Below the pieces are notes generated by a model. It was not told where the DNA came from. It saw only the letters and a list, made by a program, of their open reading frames with translations, and did no database searches. A program made the translations under genes and the position numbers. From Planoprotostelium fungivorum (taxonomy: Eukaryota; Evosea; Variosea; Cavosteliida; Cavosteliaceae): a stretch of 64,000 bases of DNA. The stretch spans positions 62,001 through 126,000 of the forward strand of contig MDYQ01000043.1 in NCBI GenBank assembly GCA_003024175.1, written 5' to 3'. Below are positions 9,860 through 22,980 of the stretch, one piece after another (the stretch's first letter is position 1; each line of letters opens with the position of its first letter).

Positions 9860-11538
9860 ATGCCGCCACTGCAGCCACCACCAGAAGACATCCCTGATCA
9901 TCTCGAAGAGCTTCTGTCCGCTCAGCTCGAGGTGACTGTCTGACGTGCGGATCACATCGTGGCTGATGATACCGGCAGTTGAGAAGGAAGCAGAAAGAAG
10001 TAGATGATTTGAGAGAACGTCTTAGAGATGCAGACGAAGCTCAAAAAGAATACATCGGTTTGATCGATGACTTGAGGGTCTATACCAAATCGTTAGAGAC
10101 AAAAGTTACAAGATTCCGTCACAAAGTGGACGTATTCAAGCGAGAGAAAGAGAGGTGGTGTCAGGAAAATCGACAGCTGGAGGAGACCATCGAAACCTTA
10201 CGAACAAACTCTTCTGCTCCAGTTGCATCATCGCCCGCGAAGAACCAAGTGAGATAGAGACATTTCTCACCTGAAACTGATGATATCCTCATAGCCTGAT
10301 TGTGACATCGATCGGCAAGTTCTCTTGGAAGAGAATGCACAGACACACCGCATCTGCACTGAATTGTCTCAATTATTAGATACGGCTTATCAAGTCATCC
10401 ACAGCAAAGACGAAGAAATCTTATCTCTTCGAGGCAAGACCGACCATGCCGTCCCTGCTTCTCCCGTTCGCGAGCGCCTGCAGGAGGGTTCCAATCGAAT
10501 CGACGAACAGATCTCCACCATCATGAACCAATTCATGAAAGAGAAGGATGAATATCAAGCCCGCCAAGAGGCAGACGCCATCAAGATCCACAATTTAGAG
10601 GAACAGCTGCGACAGAAAGGGAACAGAGAAATAGCATCTCCTGCAGAGGATGGTGGGGCGCAGATCGAAGCGATGAGATCGAAATGGAAGGAAGAGGAGG
10701 CGGCCAGGATCGACTTGCAACGCGAGAGAGATCGCAGGGCCCTCGAGCACCGCTTGGAGGTGGAGCGTGCCAGGTTGGCTGCCGAGGCTTCACAACAACA
10801 CGCCGCAGATCTCAGCCAGCAGATCTTGAAGCTAGAGGAAGAATTGATCCACACGAAGAGGAGAGAGAGGGAGAAGTTCAGTGACTGTGAGAAGATGTTG
10901 AGGGAGTCAAGGATGGAAGTAGAGGAGTGCAATCGTGAAGGAGAGAGGATGTCGGGTGAGCTGAGGGAATTCGAATCGAGGCACGATAGTGTGCGACATC
11001 AACTGCAAGATGTCAGGAATCAACTCAAACTGAAGACCAGAGAGGTGATAGTCTCTACATCATCGTCTCTCATCACATCATCATCGATCGTCTCATTCGT
11101 TGATCGTTTCCATCATCCCTGATCACCTGGTTGATCGGTCTTCAGACTGAATGGCTCAAAACGGAGTATGAAGAAGAGAAGAGAATGTTTGCATTGGACA
11201 AAGAGAAGCTGCACTATCAGCTTGGCGTGAGGGACAACACCATCGGTAGAATGAATGCGGAGATCGGCCTCCTCAATGGTATCATCCAAACTTGCTCTGA
11301 ATTGCAACGCGTGCTACCAGCTGAATACGCATACTGGTCCAGGCGAACACCAGAGAAGAGGAGGAATCTGGAGAGGCTTAGCTATGGGACGGAGCACGAT
11401 GACGTGCCGGTCGATGGAAAGATGATGGTAGAGGAAGAGAGCACGCAGAGCGAAGACATAGACGGGGGGTCACACGGAGAAGACACGAGTGATACGGAAG
11501 GAGGTGTAAGAGATGAAGATGAAGCAGCCAGTGAATGA
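9860..11538 (+). CDS. Long coiled-coil protein, unrecognised
   Basis: Starts MPPLQPPPEDIPDHLEELLS, then after an intron becomes an almost uninterrupted heptad coiled coil of about 430 residues (LRRKQKEVDDLRERLRDADE ... LEHRLEVERARLAAEASQQH ... LRDVRNQLKLKTRE). It ends in an acidic, serine-rich tail (EDTSDTEGGVRDEDEAASE). Three or four introns. No enzymatic or globular domain is seen. The shared E2F-like promoter with the FAM161-like gene suggests a centrosomal, ciliary or mitotic scaffold, but that is inference from context only. The first ATG after the shared promoter was taken as start. Confidence 0.8.
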
Positions 11539-11673
11539 TGCAGTCATTGAGGATCAAATGAATGTCTGAGTACGAAAAGAAGATAAAGATATGAATTTTT
11601 GTCGTCCTTCTTCGAAAATTGTGGTAATGGATGTTGTACGTCTAATCATTATCCAGATGATGGATTACTTGTA

Positions 11674-12079
11674 TTAGAAGTTTTTGACTCTTCTGGCGGT
11701 TCTAGCGTTCTTGTGCGTTCTCTGTCCATAAGCTGGCAGCTGTTCGGCCAATCGGCGACCAATATAACCTCCATCGGCAATCTTCTTCTGAATGTTCTTT
11801 GTAACCTTTCCCCCTTCAGACATGTGATGCATTACCTCGATTCACCTGCTCTTTCAGATCCTTTCCAAGAAGCACATTCTTGTTGACATAGCTCTCCAGA
11901 GTCGATATCTTGTAATCTGGAAGGTTCTTCAGGCGTGCTTGTCTTGAGATTCCAAAACGATCGCAGATGAGGCCAGCTGAAGCATGTCCGATTCCATAAA
12001 TCTCTCTCAGACTGAAGAGAAAGATCTTGTCTGTCTTGATGGTGTGACCCAGAATGTATCTTGTTGCCTCTGCTGCCAT
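11674..12079 (-). CDS. Ribosomal protein uS13, bacterial/mitochondrial type
   Basis: Small-subunit head protein contacting tRNA and uS19 in organellar ribosomes. The reading MAAEATRYILGHTIKTDKIF leads into LREIYGIGHASAGLICDRFG (the conserved helix-turn of S13), LKEQ, then VTKNIQKKIADGGYIGRRL and the C-terminal GQRTHKNARTARRVKNF, matching the bacterial GQRTxxNARTxR ending. One 40-nt intron at 11806-11845 joins LKEQ to VTKNIQ. The length (about 118 aa) is that of bacterial S13. It lacks the eukaryotic cytosolic S18 features, so it should be the nuclear-encoded mitochondrial protein. No long presequence is visible. Confidence 0.92.
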
Positions 12080-12172
12080 TCTTCGAAGATTGATCCCATC
12101 ACATCACATCAGCCATCCGTCTACAAAGAGGACATCGGTGATGTTTGGGATGATTATCAGCGAGCTTCGATC
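12080..12172. promoter_or_regulatory. Bidirectional promoter, uS13 / SLF2-like
   Basis: 93 bp between divergent start codons. It contains catcacatcacatcagcc repeats. No recognised factor site. Confidence 0.4.
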
Positions 12173-14437
12173 ATGAAGAGAGCGGCCAGCCAGGAGCCCG
12201 ACATGTGGGAGCCTGAGCCACCTCCAAAACGGAAGCCTGTCAAGTTGCATTCTCCCCCGAAGTCAATCAGTTCGCGAAGAAGGTCCAAAGAAGACCAGAC
12301 GGATGTACAACAGTTTACGACAAAAGCCAACGCTGCCAGTGCATCATCAAAAATAGCCGTTAAGACCACATCAAAGCCGGCGGTGATCGAGAAGGCACCA
12401 CCACTCGAAGTCGAGGAAGACGACAGTGATTTAGAAGACATCCTTAAGGCTTGTAGGCCAGAGCCAAGCGACAAAAAGAAGACGGGGACGAGGTGTGATG
12501 AGTTCTCATTTTACACGATCACCAGACTACGTCTAAATTGATCTCTGTATAGAAACAGTAAGTTCTCGTTGATGGGGTTGTTGAGCGACAAGAAGAAATA
12601 TTTGGAGAGGAAAGAGGACCGAGTGGAAGAAGAGTCCGAAGAAGAGGCACCCGCACCCCCTCAAGACACTTCGATCGACATCCAACCTCTTCCTGACGAC
12701 GTAATCATCTTTCATTATCATCATCACATCTGATATATTCACATCAGGAGCTCATAGACATTCCCGTTCGTATTCGACCGAATTCATTTCCACTTTGGGA
12801 AGACGTGAGGAGATCATGGAAATGACGTCCACTCACGCGACATCAGATACCACCAGAGATCAAGTTCGAGCCCTCTAAAGACACTAACGATGGAAGAGAA
12901 GCCATGGCTCTGAGCATCGCCGCTACTCACGGTGATTCGTCAGATTTGGTTCGTTGTAGACTGACTCTCTCGCAGGAAAAATGGAACAATTATTGTTACA
13001 AGGATGGATCCACTCGAGCTACCCCGACAACTTACCCATCCCTACTTCTCTATCCAAATTCATCTTTGATCACGGTGATCGTCGTCTTTCATCATCGTCA
13101 CATCATGTGAACGTGACTGATTGAAATTCAAGTCTGTTTTCACCCCAATATCGAAGTCGTTCTCGCTGCGTTTCGTCTCTTGAATAATCGTCTGAAGGGA
13201 ACGGAGGTGGCAAACTACAACCTGCCATCACTGAAATCCACCAGAATCGTTGGGATATCTTCGGGAGCAACACGCATCACAACAGCATCTCTTCTCACGT
13301 CTACAACGAGCCCGACCGTCCTTCCACGGTGGATCCGTGGGTACCCACCCCTGCAGACATCACGAGGGCGGCGGAATTTTTCGGCATGGCGCCCGGGAAC
13401 GGGTTAGAACCTCAACCCGGTATTTCTCTCTCGTCTCAACCGCCAGGTCAGCTCTTCACATGAAATATTTCCTGATCCTGACAGACATCTATCACCAAAA
13501 TATCTCTATGTTTGTAGAGCTGACGACGGACTATATCCTCGAACGGTGAATCCAATCGAAATTTCCCTTCTGACATCCAATTGTAGACCGACATCGTACG
13601 ACGCGAAATGTGTCGAAGATTTCGTCTGGATGATCTGTCAGATGAGCCTCGATCATCGCATGGACCGTCACCTCTTCACTCTCACGTCTTGTCTGCAGAG
13701 GTGCCTCTCTTTCTTCGGTTCAGAAGATTGGCCGGAATTCCTGCAGAGTTTTTCTGCGAGGTTGACTGTGAAGGATCCACACTGGCAGCTCTGTCTCTCG
13801 TTCGTCGGATCGATACCGTTCAGTAACGAGAGGTCGAAACAATTAGTGTTCTACCTCACACACTATATGTTGAGTCTCGTGGCAAAAGAGAAAGGCCAGA
13901 GGGTGAGCGTCATCTCGTCGTGTCATCGACATCTTCATCTGATTACCTCATCATCAGATCGACCATCAGATCACCAGAACATCATCACCAGAACATCACC
14001 ATCATCAGAACATCACCATCATCAGAACATCACCATCATCAGAACATCACCATCATCAGAACATCACCATCATCAGAACATCACCATCATCTCACTTCCA
14101 ACAGGTCAAATCCGTCAGCGACTTCGAACTCCCCGATCTCATCACCATCATCAAGAGCTTACACTCGGAAGACATGGACTATGTCCGACTGAAAGACATC
14201 CTGTCTCTATTGGTAGACCCAATGTGTGCCGCTCATCCATCATGGTTGTCCGAAAAGTCAGGCATCAGTGATGTCGTGGCCGCTCTGATTCTCCTCAACC
14301 GAAAGATGAAAGAGACGACCGTCTACAACTCGAATTTAACTGCGGCGAAAGATCTCATCGTGGTGATGACATCGAAACTGCAGCTGATATCGAGCTCTAC
14401 GCGGGAAAGGAAGTCAAAACAATCGACTCTGAAATAA
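12173..14437 (+). CDS. Possible SLF2/CANIN-domain (SMC5/6-associated) protein
   Basis: N-terminal 150 residues are disordered and basic (EPEPPPKRKPVKLHSPPKS, repeated Lys/Ala), followed by an acidic patch and a coiled LLSDKKKYLERKEDRVEEES. The C-terminal half is helical: MEQLLLQGWIHSSYPDNLPI, HPNIEVVLAAFRLLNN, EDFVWMICQMSLDHRMDRHL, LVFYLTHYMLSLVAKEKG, DVVAALILLNRKMKETTVYN. This layout resembles the CANIN domain of SLF2/FAM178, which recruits SMC5/6 to damaged DNA. The resemblance is by pattern and is not certain. About nine introns, one (13903-14104) unusually long and filled by a 17-nt tandem repeat. Ends 41 bp before the DOCK start. Confidence 0.55.
13989..14090 (+). repeat. 17-nt minisatellite inside an intron
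   Basis: The unit cagaacatcaccatcat recurs about six times, nearly perfectly, within the 202-nt intron 13903-14104. Because 17 is not a multiple of 3 it shifts frame with each copy, which supports its being intronic. Confidence 0.9.
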
Positions 14438-14478
14438 AGAGTTCAAATGAATGTGTTCAAGTTCTTTAACTATCGAAG

Positions 14479-17400
14479 ATGGGAGACCGATGGCTGCCGT
14501 TGATGTCGAGAGGTCCATCCTCTCAATTCTGTGTGTTAAGGTGTGCCGCCTTAATTTGTGACTTCCTCAATTGTATGCGGTTTGGGCTGTCATATCCGAC
14601 TGAGTGATCAGGCAACGAACGCTTTCTCAGCCTTTCGGCTATTCTCATGCAGTCCGAGTCGAACGAGTGGACTGTGGTGCACCAACCAGGGAGAGGTGTG
14701 GACTTCGATTAATGAATGGGATCTGATTGCTTCCAGCCACTGAGAATCACGATGCGAATACTTCATTAGAGCTTACGGTCAAGATCGGTGAACAGATTAC
14801 TGTCCTTCAGACGAGTAAATACGGATGGAACCTAATCACCAACACATCGGGTCTCACAGGATATGTACCTACGTCTATCGTGCAGATCCAGCCTGATGTA
14901 GAACAAAATTATCAGTGAGTCTTCAACGTGAGGCTTGTTCAATCATATCAACCTCGACGATTAGGATGAATCAAAAGTTTGGTGCGCTTCCTGTTCTCAG
15001 TAGTTTGACGAGAGCTCTGGTGGATGTGAAATCACGTCTATTAAAATCAGGGCGGGAGGGAAGAACGGAGGAGTTCAATGATCTGAAAGAGAAGGTCACC
15101 GGTTTGACCGAACTTCGTGCGGCCATGTTATCCGCCAAAGATGCAGTGAGTTAATCTCTCGTTGAGATTATAAGCGTTGAACATCGTCATCAGAAGGAGA
15201 AGCAGAGGGTGACACTCGAGATATACAAGAAGATCGACGAGGCACGTAGACGATACAACAAAGAATTTGCCATCAGGAACAAGCAAGGCCAGCAGTTGTC
15301 CATCGATGACACCAGCATCCTCCAGATCTATCATCTGGTGAGCCCATCTCGATCTCGATCGGTCGTAACGGCTCCATCAGTACCAAGAAGAAGCCAAATC
15401 ACAGAGCGAAGAACGCCGGGAGTCGCTCGACATCACGCCTATTCCAGAGGCAACGTTGCCCGTCTCCCCGCGGTGAGGGCTTTTTCTTCCATCATCGTCG
15501 ATGACTCATTGCGATCGTCAGGTCTCATTCGAAGACGATCAAGTTGACTGACAAGAAGAAGATGCCTCAGCCCAACCTCCTTAGCCCTCCTATCTCTGCG
15601 AAAGGCCCACAGATCTCACCCAGGGGCGGGACCATGTCCTCTCCCCGCGGCAATACTAGCTTATCACCCAGAGCAACACTATCCAAGGACAGTGAGTGAA
15701 TTCGTCACGAGATTTCGCATCGTTATAGATTTGCTGAAGACATTAGGTGGTGTCGTCAGTCCAAAAGATCGACGCAGTACGGTGAAATTCTCGAAAAAGG
15801 TAATCATTTTCATCTTCTACAACCAACCATCACAGATGATCTTTCCCAACTCTTCTGGTCCTGATGTGGGTGAGTCAGCCCGTACAGTTGAGATTAAGGT
15901 TTAACGTTTTCGAAGAGAGTTCACGGCTGCCCGTTATGGAGACGGTCAACAGCATGCGTCATCTATATTTAGCCGTCAGAACCGTCTCTTGCCCTGGCGA
16001 AGACGTAGGTAGCACCGAAACGTATCATCTGACCGTTGTAGATGGAGCTCTTCTTCTCCATCATCAATCAAGAATCCGGTGAAATCACTGAGAACTTTGT
16101 GGTTAGGACGGATCAGACGATGTCCAACAATGAGAAAGTCAACAGTTCAGCCGTCTTTGTTGTGAGTTGATGAATTCATCTTCTATTCGATTGACACACC
16201 AAGTACATCCAACCTAAAGACTACTCCTACGATCAACTCTTTCTCTCCTGCCGCGCTTACCGTTACGCTAAATTTCCCGCCAAAGAGTCGAAGAGCAAGA
16301 GATCGAGCGTCATGATCAACACGGCGGCAGCGGGAGAGAGAGCGTACAAGAGACCTGTTGCCATGGGGTTCATACCTCTTCCCAGCGAGAGATGGATCGC
16401 TCCCATGGATGTCGAGCAGAGCATCACCATGGTCACCTCGAACTCCGATCAGTCCTTCGCTTCCTTACACGAATGTGAGAGATGACGTCATCGTATATCA
16501 TCGTGACGATTGCAGCTGTATTGGGTCGACAGAGCAGTGCGATGCTGTGTAAAGATCTGAGAATCATGGTCAGGGCAGAGACATTGGGCGGAGATCTATC
16601 ACGCGTCAAGCGCTTGTCACAATCGATCGAAGACCTACCGTGGATCAGTAAATTGAGACTGCCGGACATCGTGAGGCAGAAGAGACGTCACGATCTATAC
16701 ATCACTTTAGAAAGTGGAAGTTTCTCCATCGGTGAAGACATCGAGGTGAGTCGAGAAGAAGGACACGAAGAGTGACCTCATCCACAGATCACAGTGGAGG
16801 CCAGGCTGCCTGACGGAAAAGTGATACCAGGGAGTATCTCTTACGGCAATAACAAGGAGATGATCAGTACGTACCAGAGTGCTCTGATGCACAAGACGAG
16901 CACTCCTGTTTGGAGAGAAACGTTACGCTTCCACATCCCCTTTGGTATGATCGGTTCTTTTGTCGACGTACTCACATTTCGACAGAATTATTGCAGAAGA
17001 CTCACATATTTTTCAAAGTGGATAATCACAACGCACAAGGTGAAGACGAGAGACAGCGCCCAGACTGATGCATTCGTAGGGCGAGATAAATCTCTCTTTA
17101 CCTACATACCTGTCTGTTCTGCAGACGGCAGTGTACTTCCTGATGGAGAACATCATCTCACTTGCTATCGATCTCCTACACCACCACCAGCTTCGCTTGC
17201 ACTGGATCAGATATATTATCTCAACGAACAAGGTGAGTCCATCAACAAGGCATCGTTGATGATGTCATGCAGTCATCTCGGAGTACATATCGAAGAGATC
17301 AGACGTACTGACTATATCTGCCCTCTTGACATCCAATATTCTCAATCGAGATGGTGAAAAGCGATATAGTCATACGGATGTTGATCTACGTGCACAGCCA

Positions 17401-20400
17401 ATACCTTCAAACTGTTAAATTGGGAGAAGAACCCGATGGCAGCTTTAGATGCCATTCGTTCCTTCGAGTTGTTTGACCAAGCCCAGGTGACAATTACTAT
17501 CCAGCGAAGATCATTTTTTTCAAATTTCATCAGGTAGTGAGAATCTTTCAAGTCATATTGACGGCTCAACTCGAGCTTTACGAGAGATTCCCCCAGATCA
17601 TAGTCTTCGATTCCATCGTGCATCTCATCCGCATGATCATGGATGAGAGAAATTCAGAATACTACGACATCCTATTAGAATTCATCCAAGAGAAATCTCT
17701 CAGTCCTCTCGTCCACACCCATTTAGTGGCGGGCATCATTCATTATCTCGGTCACAACGATCCTGCGGAACATTCGAACATGATCAAGTTATGTCTGAAG
17801 GTAACGAGCGAGGACAAAGATGATGCTGAAATCAGCAGACGTTATACCCTCTGGCCAAACTGATCAATCGATCGTATTCAGCACTCCCCCCGGAAGGAGG
17901 GGTGATCCAACCTATTCAACCTCAATGGTTGCGCATCATCAAGAGCATGTGCTCGCTCATGTCTAAAAATCTCCCGAAATCGTACAACTTGCACGTGCTG
18001 GCTCTCAAGGTAATTCCACCATGTTCGAATCATCTCTAAATCGACCGTAGAATCTAGCACCATTCTTATCCGAAATACGAACGAGCTTCAATAACGAAGA
18101 GATTGGAGATATCGTCGGAGAACTACTGGACACGTTCATTGATGACAACGAGAACCACGTCCCATCAGAGATGATCCACGTCCTACAAGTCGTGATATCA
18201 GAGAGTAACCCCACGAAAGGTGAGAGGAAATTCGTGGGGTGAGGAGACCGATAATACCAGGTGACATGAGTGAGTTTACACACAAGGTGATGAAATTCCT
18301 CCTGACGAGAATGGAAACCGCCGAGAGTCACGATACTAACGGAGCACATCAAAATTTAACACTGTTATGCGCCATCATCGATTTCACCCGCACGAATCGT
18401 CACGTGAGTTGATTCATCATTCGATTCGTCAAACTGATCATCTTGTAATAGCGTGGCATCATCAGTGGATTATTCCAAAGTGTCAATCACTTGTCCAATA
18501 AGTCCTCTGTAAAAGACACACCGGTGGCGAATCTACAGATGTGCCACATCTGCCTGTTTGATCTCATTTATACGCTGAGATTGGAAGATTACCAATCGAA
18601 CGTACTCAATTTAGGCCACAGGAAACAAGTGGTGAGGTGAAGCGAGAAGACGAAGCTCAAGACATGCAGGAATTTTACACCTTCATTCTGAAGACACTGA
18701 GCCGATGCATGATGGAGCCACCATTTCCTGACGAGGAAACCGAGCTCAAATTGTTGGTCAAATTGTCCATTCAATATTTCATACGATGCTCGCTGGAGGT
18801 GCTTCCGCAGATTTTTCCCACTTACGTCGAGAATGCAAATCAGGCTCAGCAATCAGAAGTCAGGGTGAGAGATGATGTCGAGAGGAAGGTTGATGATCCA
18901 TCACAGATATACGAGCTGCTCGTACAGATCGCACTGAACCTGGCTTTATCACCTGACTTAACGTTGGAGAATCTGTCCATCACTCGTAGAGTGAATCTCA
19001 TGCAGAGGTGAAGCAGATCCGATGTGAACGCAAATCTTACGGCAACAGGTATGGAGATCTCAGGGTCAAGGTGCTGGATGATACGGTTCAGTTGTTCAAG
19101 AAGATCAAGCAACAGTCCACCGAATTTGTGTCTCAAACGATAGGACAGGTATGTTCGTCCCACTGATCGACGTGAAGAGTCTGAATCGATCAGGTTCTGC
19201 GATTGATGTTCATCAAGCATCCTGACATTCAGGAATCTGCTCTATCTCTGTATCTCAGAATTTTACAACAAGTAGGTTTTTGATGGATATCCATTCACCA
19301 CACGATAACGAACGATCAGGTGATGGATGTACCTGAGGGCATCTTATCCTTCAGAAGCCAGACCATCATTGAATTAGAATCAACCGCTGCAGAGGGAATG
19401 ATCACGTCAGATTTCCTCAACTTCTTCTCAAAGAGGTATTTGTGTGAACAGCATTTCATCAGCTGACATCACCTAGTTTACAAGAGCTATTTCGAAGGGA
19501 TGAGAGTCTCGAAGTATTTGGCACGGAATTCATTCAGGACATCAAACAGGTTCGACTGCGAGAGAAATTCAACTGATTCATCTCCAGCAAACTCGTCTGT
19601 TGTACGAGTTAGCCAGTGTACCGAAGGAAACCGTATTCGATGACAACCGTGTGTTCGTCATGGTCAAATTGATGGTGATCTACATTGCAAATTCCTATCT
19701 CACGTCTGCAGGATGGTGTGGTGGGGGAGGTCGGTAGACAAGACTCTTACATCAAGTACGCTCACAATCTTGCCTATCTCCACAGCCATTCGAATCACTT
19801 CATCGAAGCCGGCCACTCCATCTTACTTCACGCGGACCAGTTGGCTTGGGATGGACTAATTATGGTCCCCAGAATCACGCTCAGAGAGACAGCCCTGCCG
19901 GATGAGAGTCATCGAGATAGGAAGGAGACGTTGTACCGGATGGCCATACGTTATTTCTCGCAAGGAAAAGCGTGGGAGAAGGCAGCCGATCTGATCAGAC
20001 AACTGACGCAGGTATGACCCGACGTGATGTCATCGACGATGTGAATGTCTACGAGTATTCAATCGAAATCAGGTCTATACTGAGGAGATATGGGATCTTC
20101 AAGGTATAGCTGATCTACTGGTGTGTCGAATTGGTTATCTTTATGTTAAATCCTCGCAGAAAAATGAGGCAGAGATGTTCCGCAATATTTTAACCACTGA
20201 GAGGCTATTCGCCTCCTTTTTTCGAGTCGGTTTCTATGGCCGTGGATTCGATGATCTAAACGTGAACTACAACTCTTCCACATACCTCGTGACACGTCTT
20301 CAGGGCAAAGAGTTTATCTACGTGGGAGAGGAGGCAGAAAGGTTGGCCGATTTCAGCGAGAGGATGTTAAGCCAATTTCCCGGAGCCGAATTGCTGAAAT

Positions 20401-21367
20401 CGACGGATCAGCCTTCAGAGGGTGGCAGAGGCAAACGTGATGATGCTCGCGGTGAAAGTTTGATTCTGATGTCTATGTAGGTCTGTTGATTGTGAGCGTG
20501 AATCCGTCTACGGAAGACGAGGCAAGAGGTCAGACTCCTGCCTACATGGATGAGAAATATCCTCCCAACATGAAGAAGTACTTCCGCCATAATGATGTGA
20601 GATGATGATGGTGTGAGACGAAGTGATCTGATGGAGAGGAGGTTCATTTCTTCTTGTATCCAAAGGCAGTCAGGAAACCGAAGGTCCCGGGTGTGAAGAG
20701 TGATAACGAATTTGAGGATCTGTGGCTGAACAACACCTACTACATCACCAAGATCAAATTACCTTCTTACCAGAGGAGAAGCGAGATCATCCGCAAGGTG
20801 ATGATCGCATCACAGCTCACCGTGCTGAAGACGTGCCAGGTAGAAGTTTGGGTCTCACCCATAGAAAACGCTCTGTCGAGTGTCAGCGGTAAGAACAGAG
20901 AGATCGAAGAGATGGTCAGCGAGCATGAGAGAGATCCTCAACGAGATCTGAGACCCTTCACGATGACCTTGAATGGCGTCATCGACGCCGCGGTGAACGG
21001 TGGAGTGGCAAAATATCAAGACGCCTTCTTAACTCCCTCTTATCTCTCAGAGAATCCAAAGAATGGTGAGACATTCTCATCTTCTGGACGCGCACCATCA
21101 TGTTGACGTCATCACAGAACGATTAGTAGATGATCTGAGATGGGAGCTCGTGAGGCAGATGTCGATCCTCACGACAGGTGTAAAAGTTCACGGTGCAAGG
21201 TGTGGTGAAGACATGCGAGGCCTCCAAGAGAAACTCGAAAGTGAGCCGCTGAGACATCATCATCCTGGCGTATTCACATTTATTCAGATTTCCTGGCCAG
21301 AACGAAATCCGACATGCTGAGGTCCATGCCCAACTTGGAAGAAGAGTGGAAGAAGCTGCTCTCTTAA
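14479..21367 (+). CDS. DOCK-family Rac GEF (SH3, DHR-1, DHR-2)
   Basis: Atypical guanine-nucleotide exchange factor for Rac GTPases, driving actin remodelling and phagocytosis. The start MGDRWLPLMSRGPSSQF leads to an SH3 domain (ELTVKIGEQITVLQTSKYGW, LTGYVPTSIVQI), as in DOCK1/2/5. A helical linker follows, then the C2-like DHR-1 (RHDLYITLESGSFS, ITVEARLPDGKVIPGSI, VWRETLRFHIPF). A long alpha-solenoid runs from about 17.3 to 19.7 kb. The catalytic DHR-2 follows: NHFIEAGHSILLHADQLAW, LYRMAIRYFSQGKAWEKAAD, FFRVGFYGRGF, GKEFIYVG, FMTL-type NGVIDAAVNGGVAKYQDAFL. It ends DMLRSMPNLEEEWKKLL. About 25-30 short introns. The stop codon directly abuts that of the convergent Zn2Cys6 gene. The subfamily (DOCK-A/B-like) follows from the SH3. 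Confidence 0.93.
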
Positions 21368-22980
21368 TTAGATGTTACTTGTATACATGCCAGAGTTATA
21401 CTGTCCGTTGCTGTTGACGTGCTGAATGATCGTGTCGCTCGATGAGAGAGGTGAAGAGGTTACGTTCTCGTAGGGGCTGCTGCCTGCCACTTCTTCGTAC
21501 GGTTGTTCGCTGGGGACAAAGTGGAGCATGTAGAGTTGGGGGAGAGAGAAGATGTCTCGTTTGATGCTGATGGCGATCTGTCCGTGGATGTACATGTTTG
21601 TTCCGTATCTCTTGAAGGCTCCGTTTAAGACGTGTCTGTGATGATGAGATGGAGCAGGCGATGGTGATGGTGGATCACCTCTTTCCGCTTCCTAATATGA
21701 TCTCTGGCATCCGTAAGTGAACTTGGTACATGGTCTCTGGTGCTAAAACTTGAAAGAATGCGTGATCTTCCGGTCGGGTAGGTGTGGGCTGGTTCCAGCC
21801 GGTTTCCTGCAGGAGTCAAAGAATATTCACGGATGATTCGAGGAAATTTGGCGGAAAAAGATCTCACCTCTCTGAAAGGTATGTTGACGTGAAAGATTCT
21901 ACCTTTCGATCCAAAGATGATGACGGGGAATTCACTCTGATCGGCTCCGTTCTGTGATGCGTGAGCCGCGATGACTTGACGTTCTCCATCTTCTCACCTT
22001 CAGGTCATTCATCTGACGGTTATACTCTGTGATGAGTTCTTGTTTCTGCTGTGGAGTGATCCACTGCTCCAATTTCTTAACCTGGTGGAACGTCAGCATT
22101 ATCATTCGTTGACTAGCTGGAAGAAACATACCTTTTCGAGATATTTTCCTATGGCATCCATCATGGCTTGGACGTTGCCTCTGATGACGTCATCAGATGA
22201 TGATGTGAAGGTGACCATCTCACCTGATGTCCATGTGTTCGATCATGCCCATCGTGTTTTGAACGTCAAACATTCTGAAAGAGGGAGGGACTCCATGGTT
22301 GTCGCTCAGACGTAATGGAGGTCCTCTAGATGAGCCTTCATTATCATTCGGCGGTGGCTGCTGTTGCTGCATGTTGTATTGAGTGATGGGATTCATTTGT
22401 GGGGGCTCCTCGAGTAATGCGGCGAAGGCCAAACTGCTAGGAGTGAATGGATTGGTGGATGGTGTTTCCAGTTGGGTGATAGGCTCGCTGTAAATATCAT
22501 CAGATAGAGGTGTGCCTTGCAGTGCATTGTTGATGTAATCCAATTCTGTGGAAAAATGAGCGTGATGCGATGGACAGAAGAGCTCTTACGATCGAGCTGG
22601 GGAAAGAGATAAGAATATAATCCGTTGTTTGGGTCTGAGTTGGGCTCTTCGTAATCATCGAACTATCAAAGAGTGAGTAATTGAGAGAAGATGAACATAT
22701 GAATGCTGACCAATTGAAAGGATGGCTCTGGGTACACGTGAACTGACTTCCTCTTTCTCTTCGTGATAGGTCTATCCACGCACTCTATCCCCTTCAGTTG
22801 GCATCGGTTGCATGGCCGTTCTATAGAATAGCATCAGTCTCCTTCTCTCTGTCCCATCAATCTATCACCAACTTCACAGGACAAATGACTCTTGTGGCAA
22901 GATTGGCAGGCTCTCACGAGCACCTTCTGCATCTTGTTCGACCCATATCCACTGTTCTGAGGGGATTGATACTGGTCCAT
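21368..22980 (-). CDS. Zn2Cys6 transcription factor with PAS-like region
   Basis: GAL4-type binuclear zinc cluster: RACQSCHKSHLSCEVERPC followed by NRCQLKGIEC, giving the spacing C-x2-C-x6-C-x5-C-x2-C-x6-C once a 48-nt intron is removed. A basic patch (KRKRKS) follows. Further on come a Gln/Pro-rich stretch (QYNMQQQQPPPNDNEGSS), a helix (VKKLEQWITPQQKQELITEY), and a PAS-like block (FPVIIFGSKGRIFHVNIPF, HAFFQVLAPETMYQVHLRM, QIAISIKRDIFSLPQLYMLH). That order resembles ERT1/AcuK-type regulators of gluconeogenesis in fungi, but function cannot be inferred. Eight or so introns. Start chosen at MDQYQSPQNSGYGSNKMQK. This family is far more common in fungi than elsewhere. Confidence 0.82.

Noticed and set aside
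11814-11835. A 22-nt ultra-short intron in the uS13 gene
   Set aside because: It would splice in frame but leaves an extra NRGGK-type insertion. A 40-nt intron at 11806-11845 joins LKEQ directly to VTKNIQKK, which fits the S13 family exactly.
13920-14192. Evenly spaced repeats resembling a CRISPR array or a His-rich protein
   Set aside because: The 17-nt units are contiguous with no unique spacers, and sit in an intron of a eukaryotic gene.
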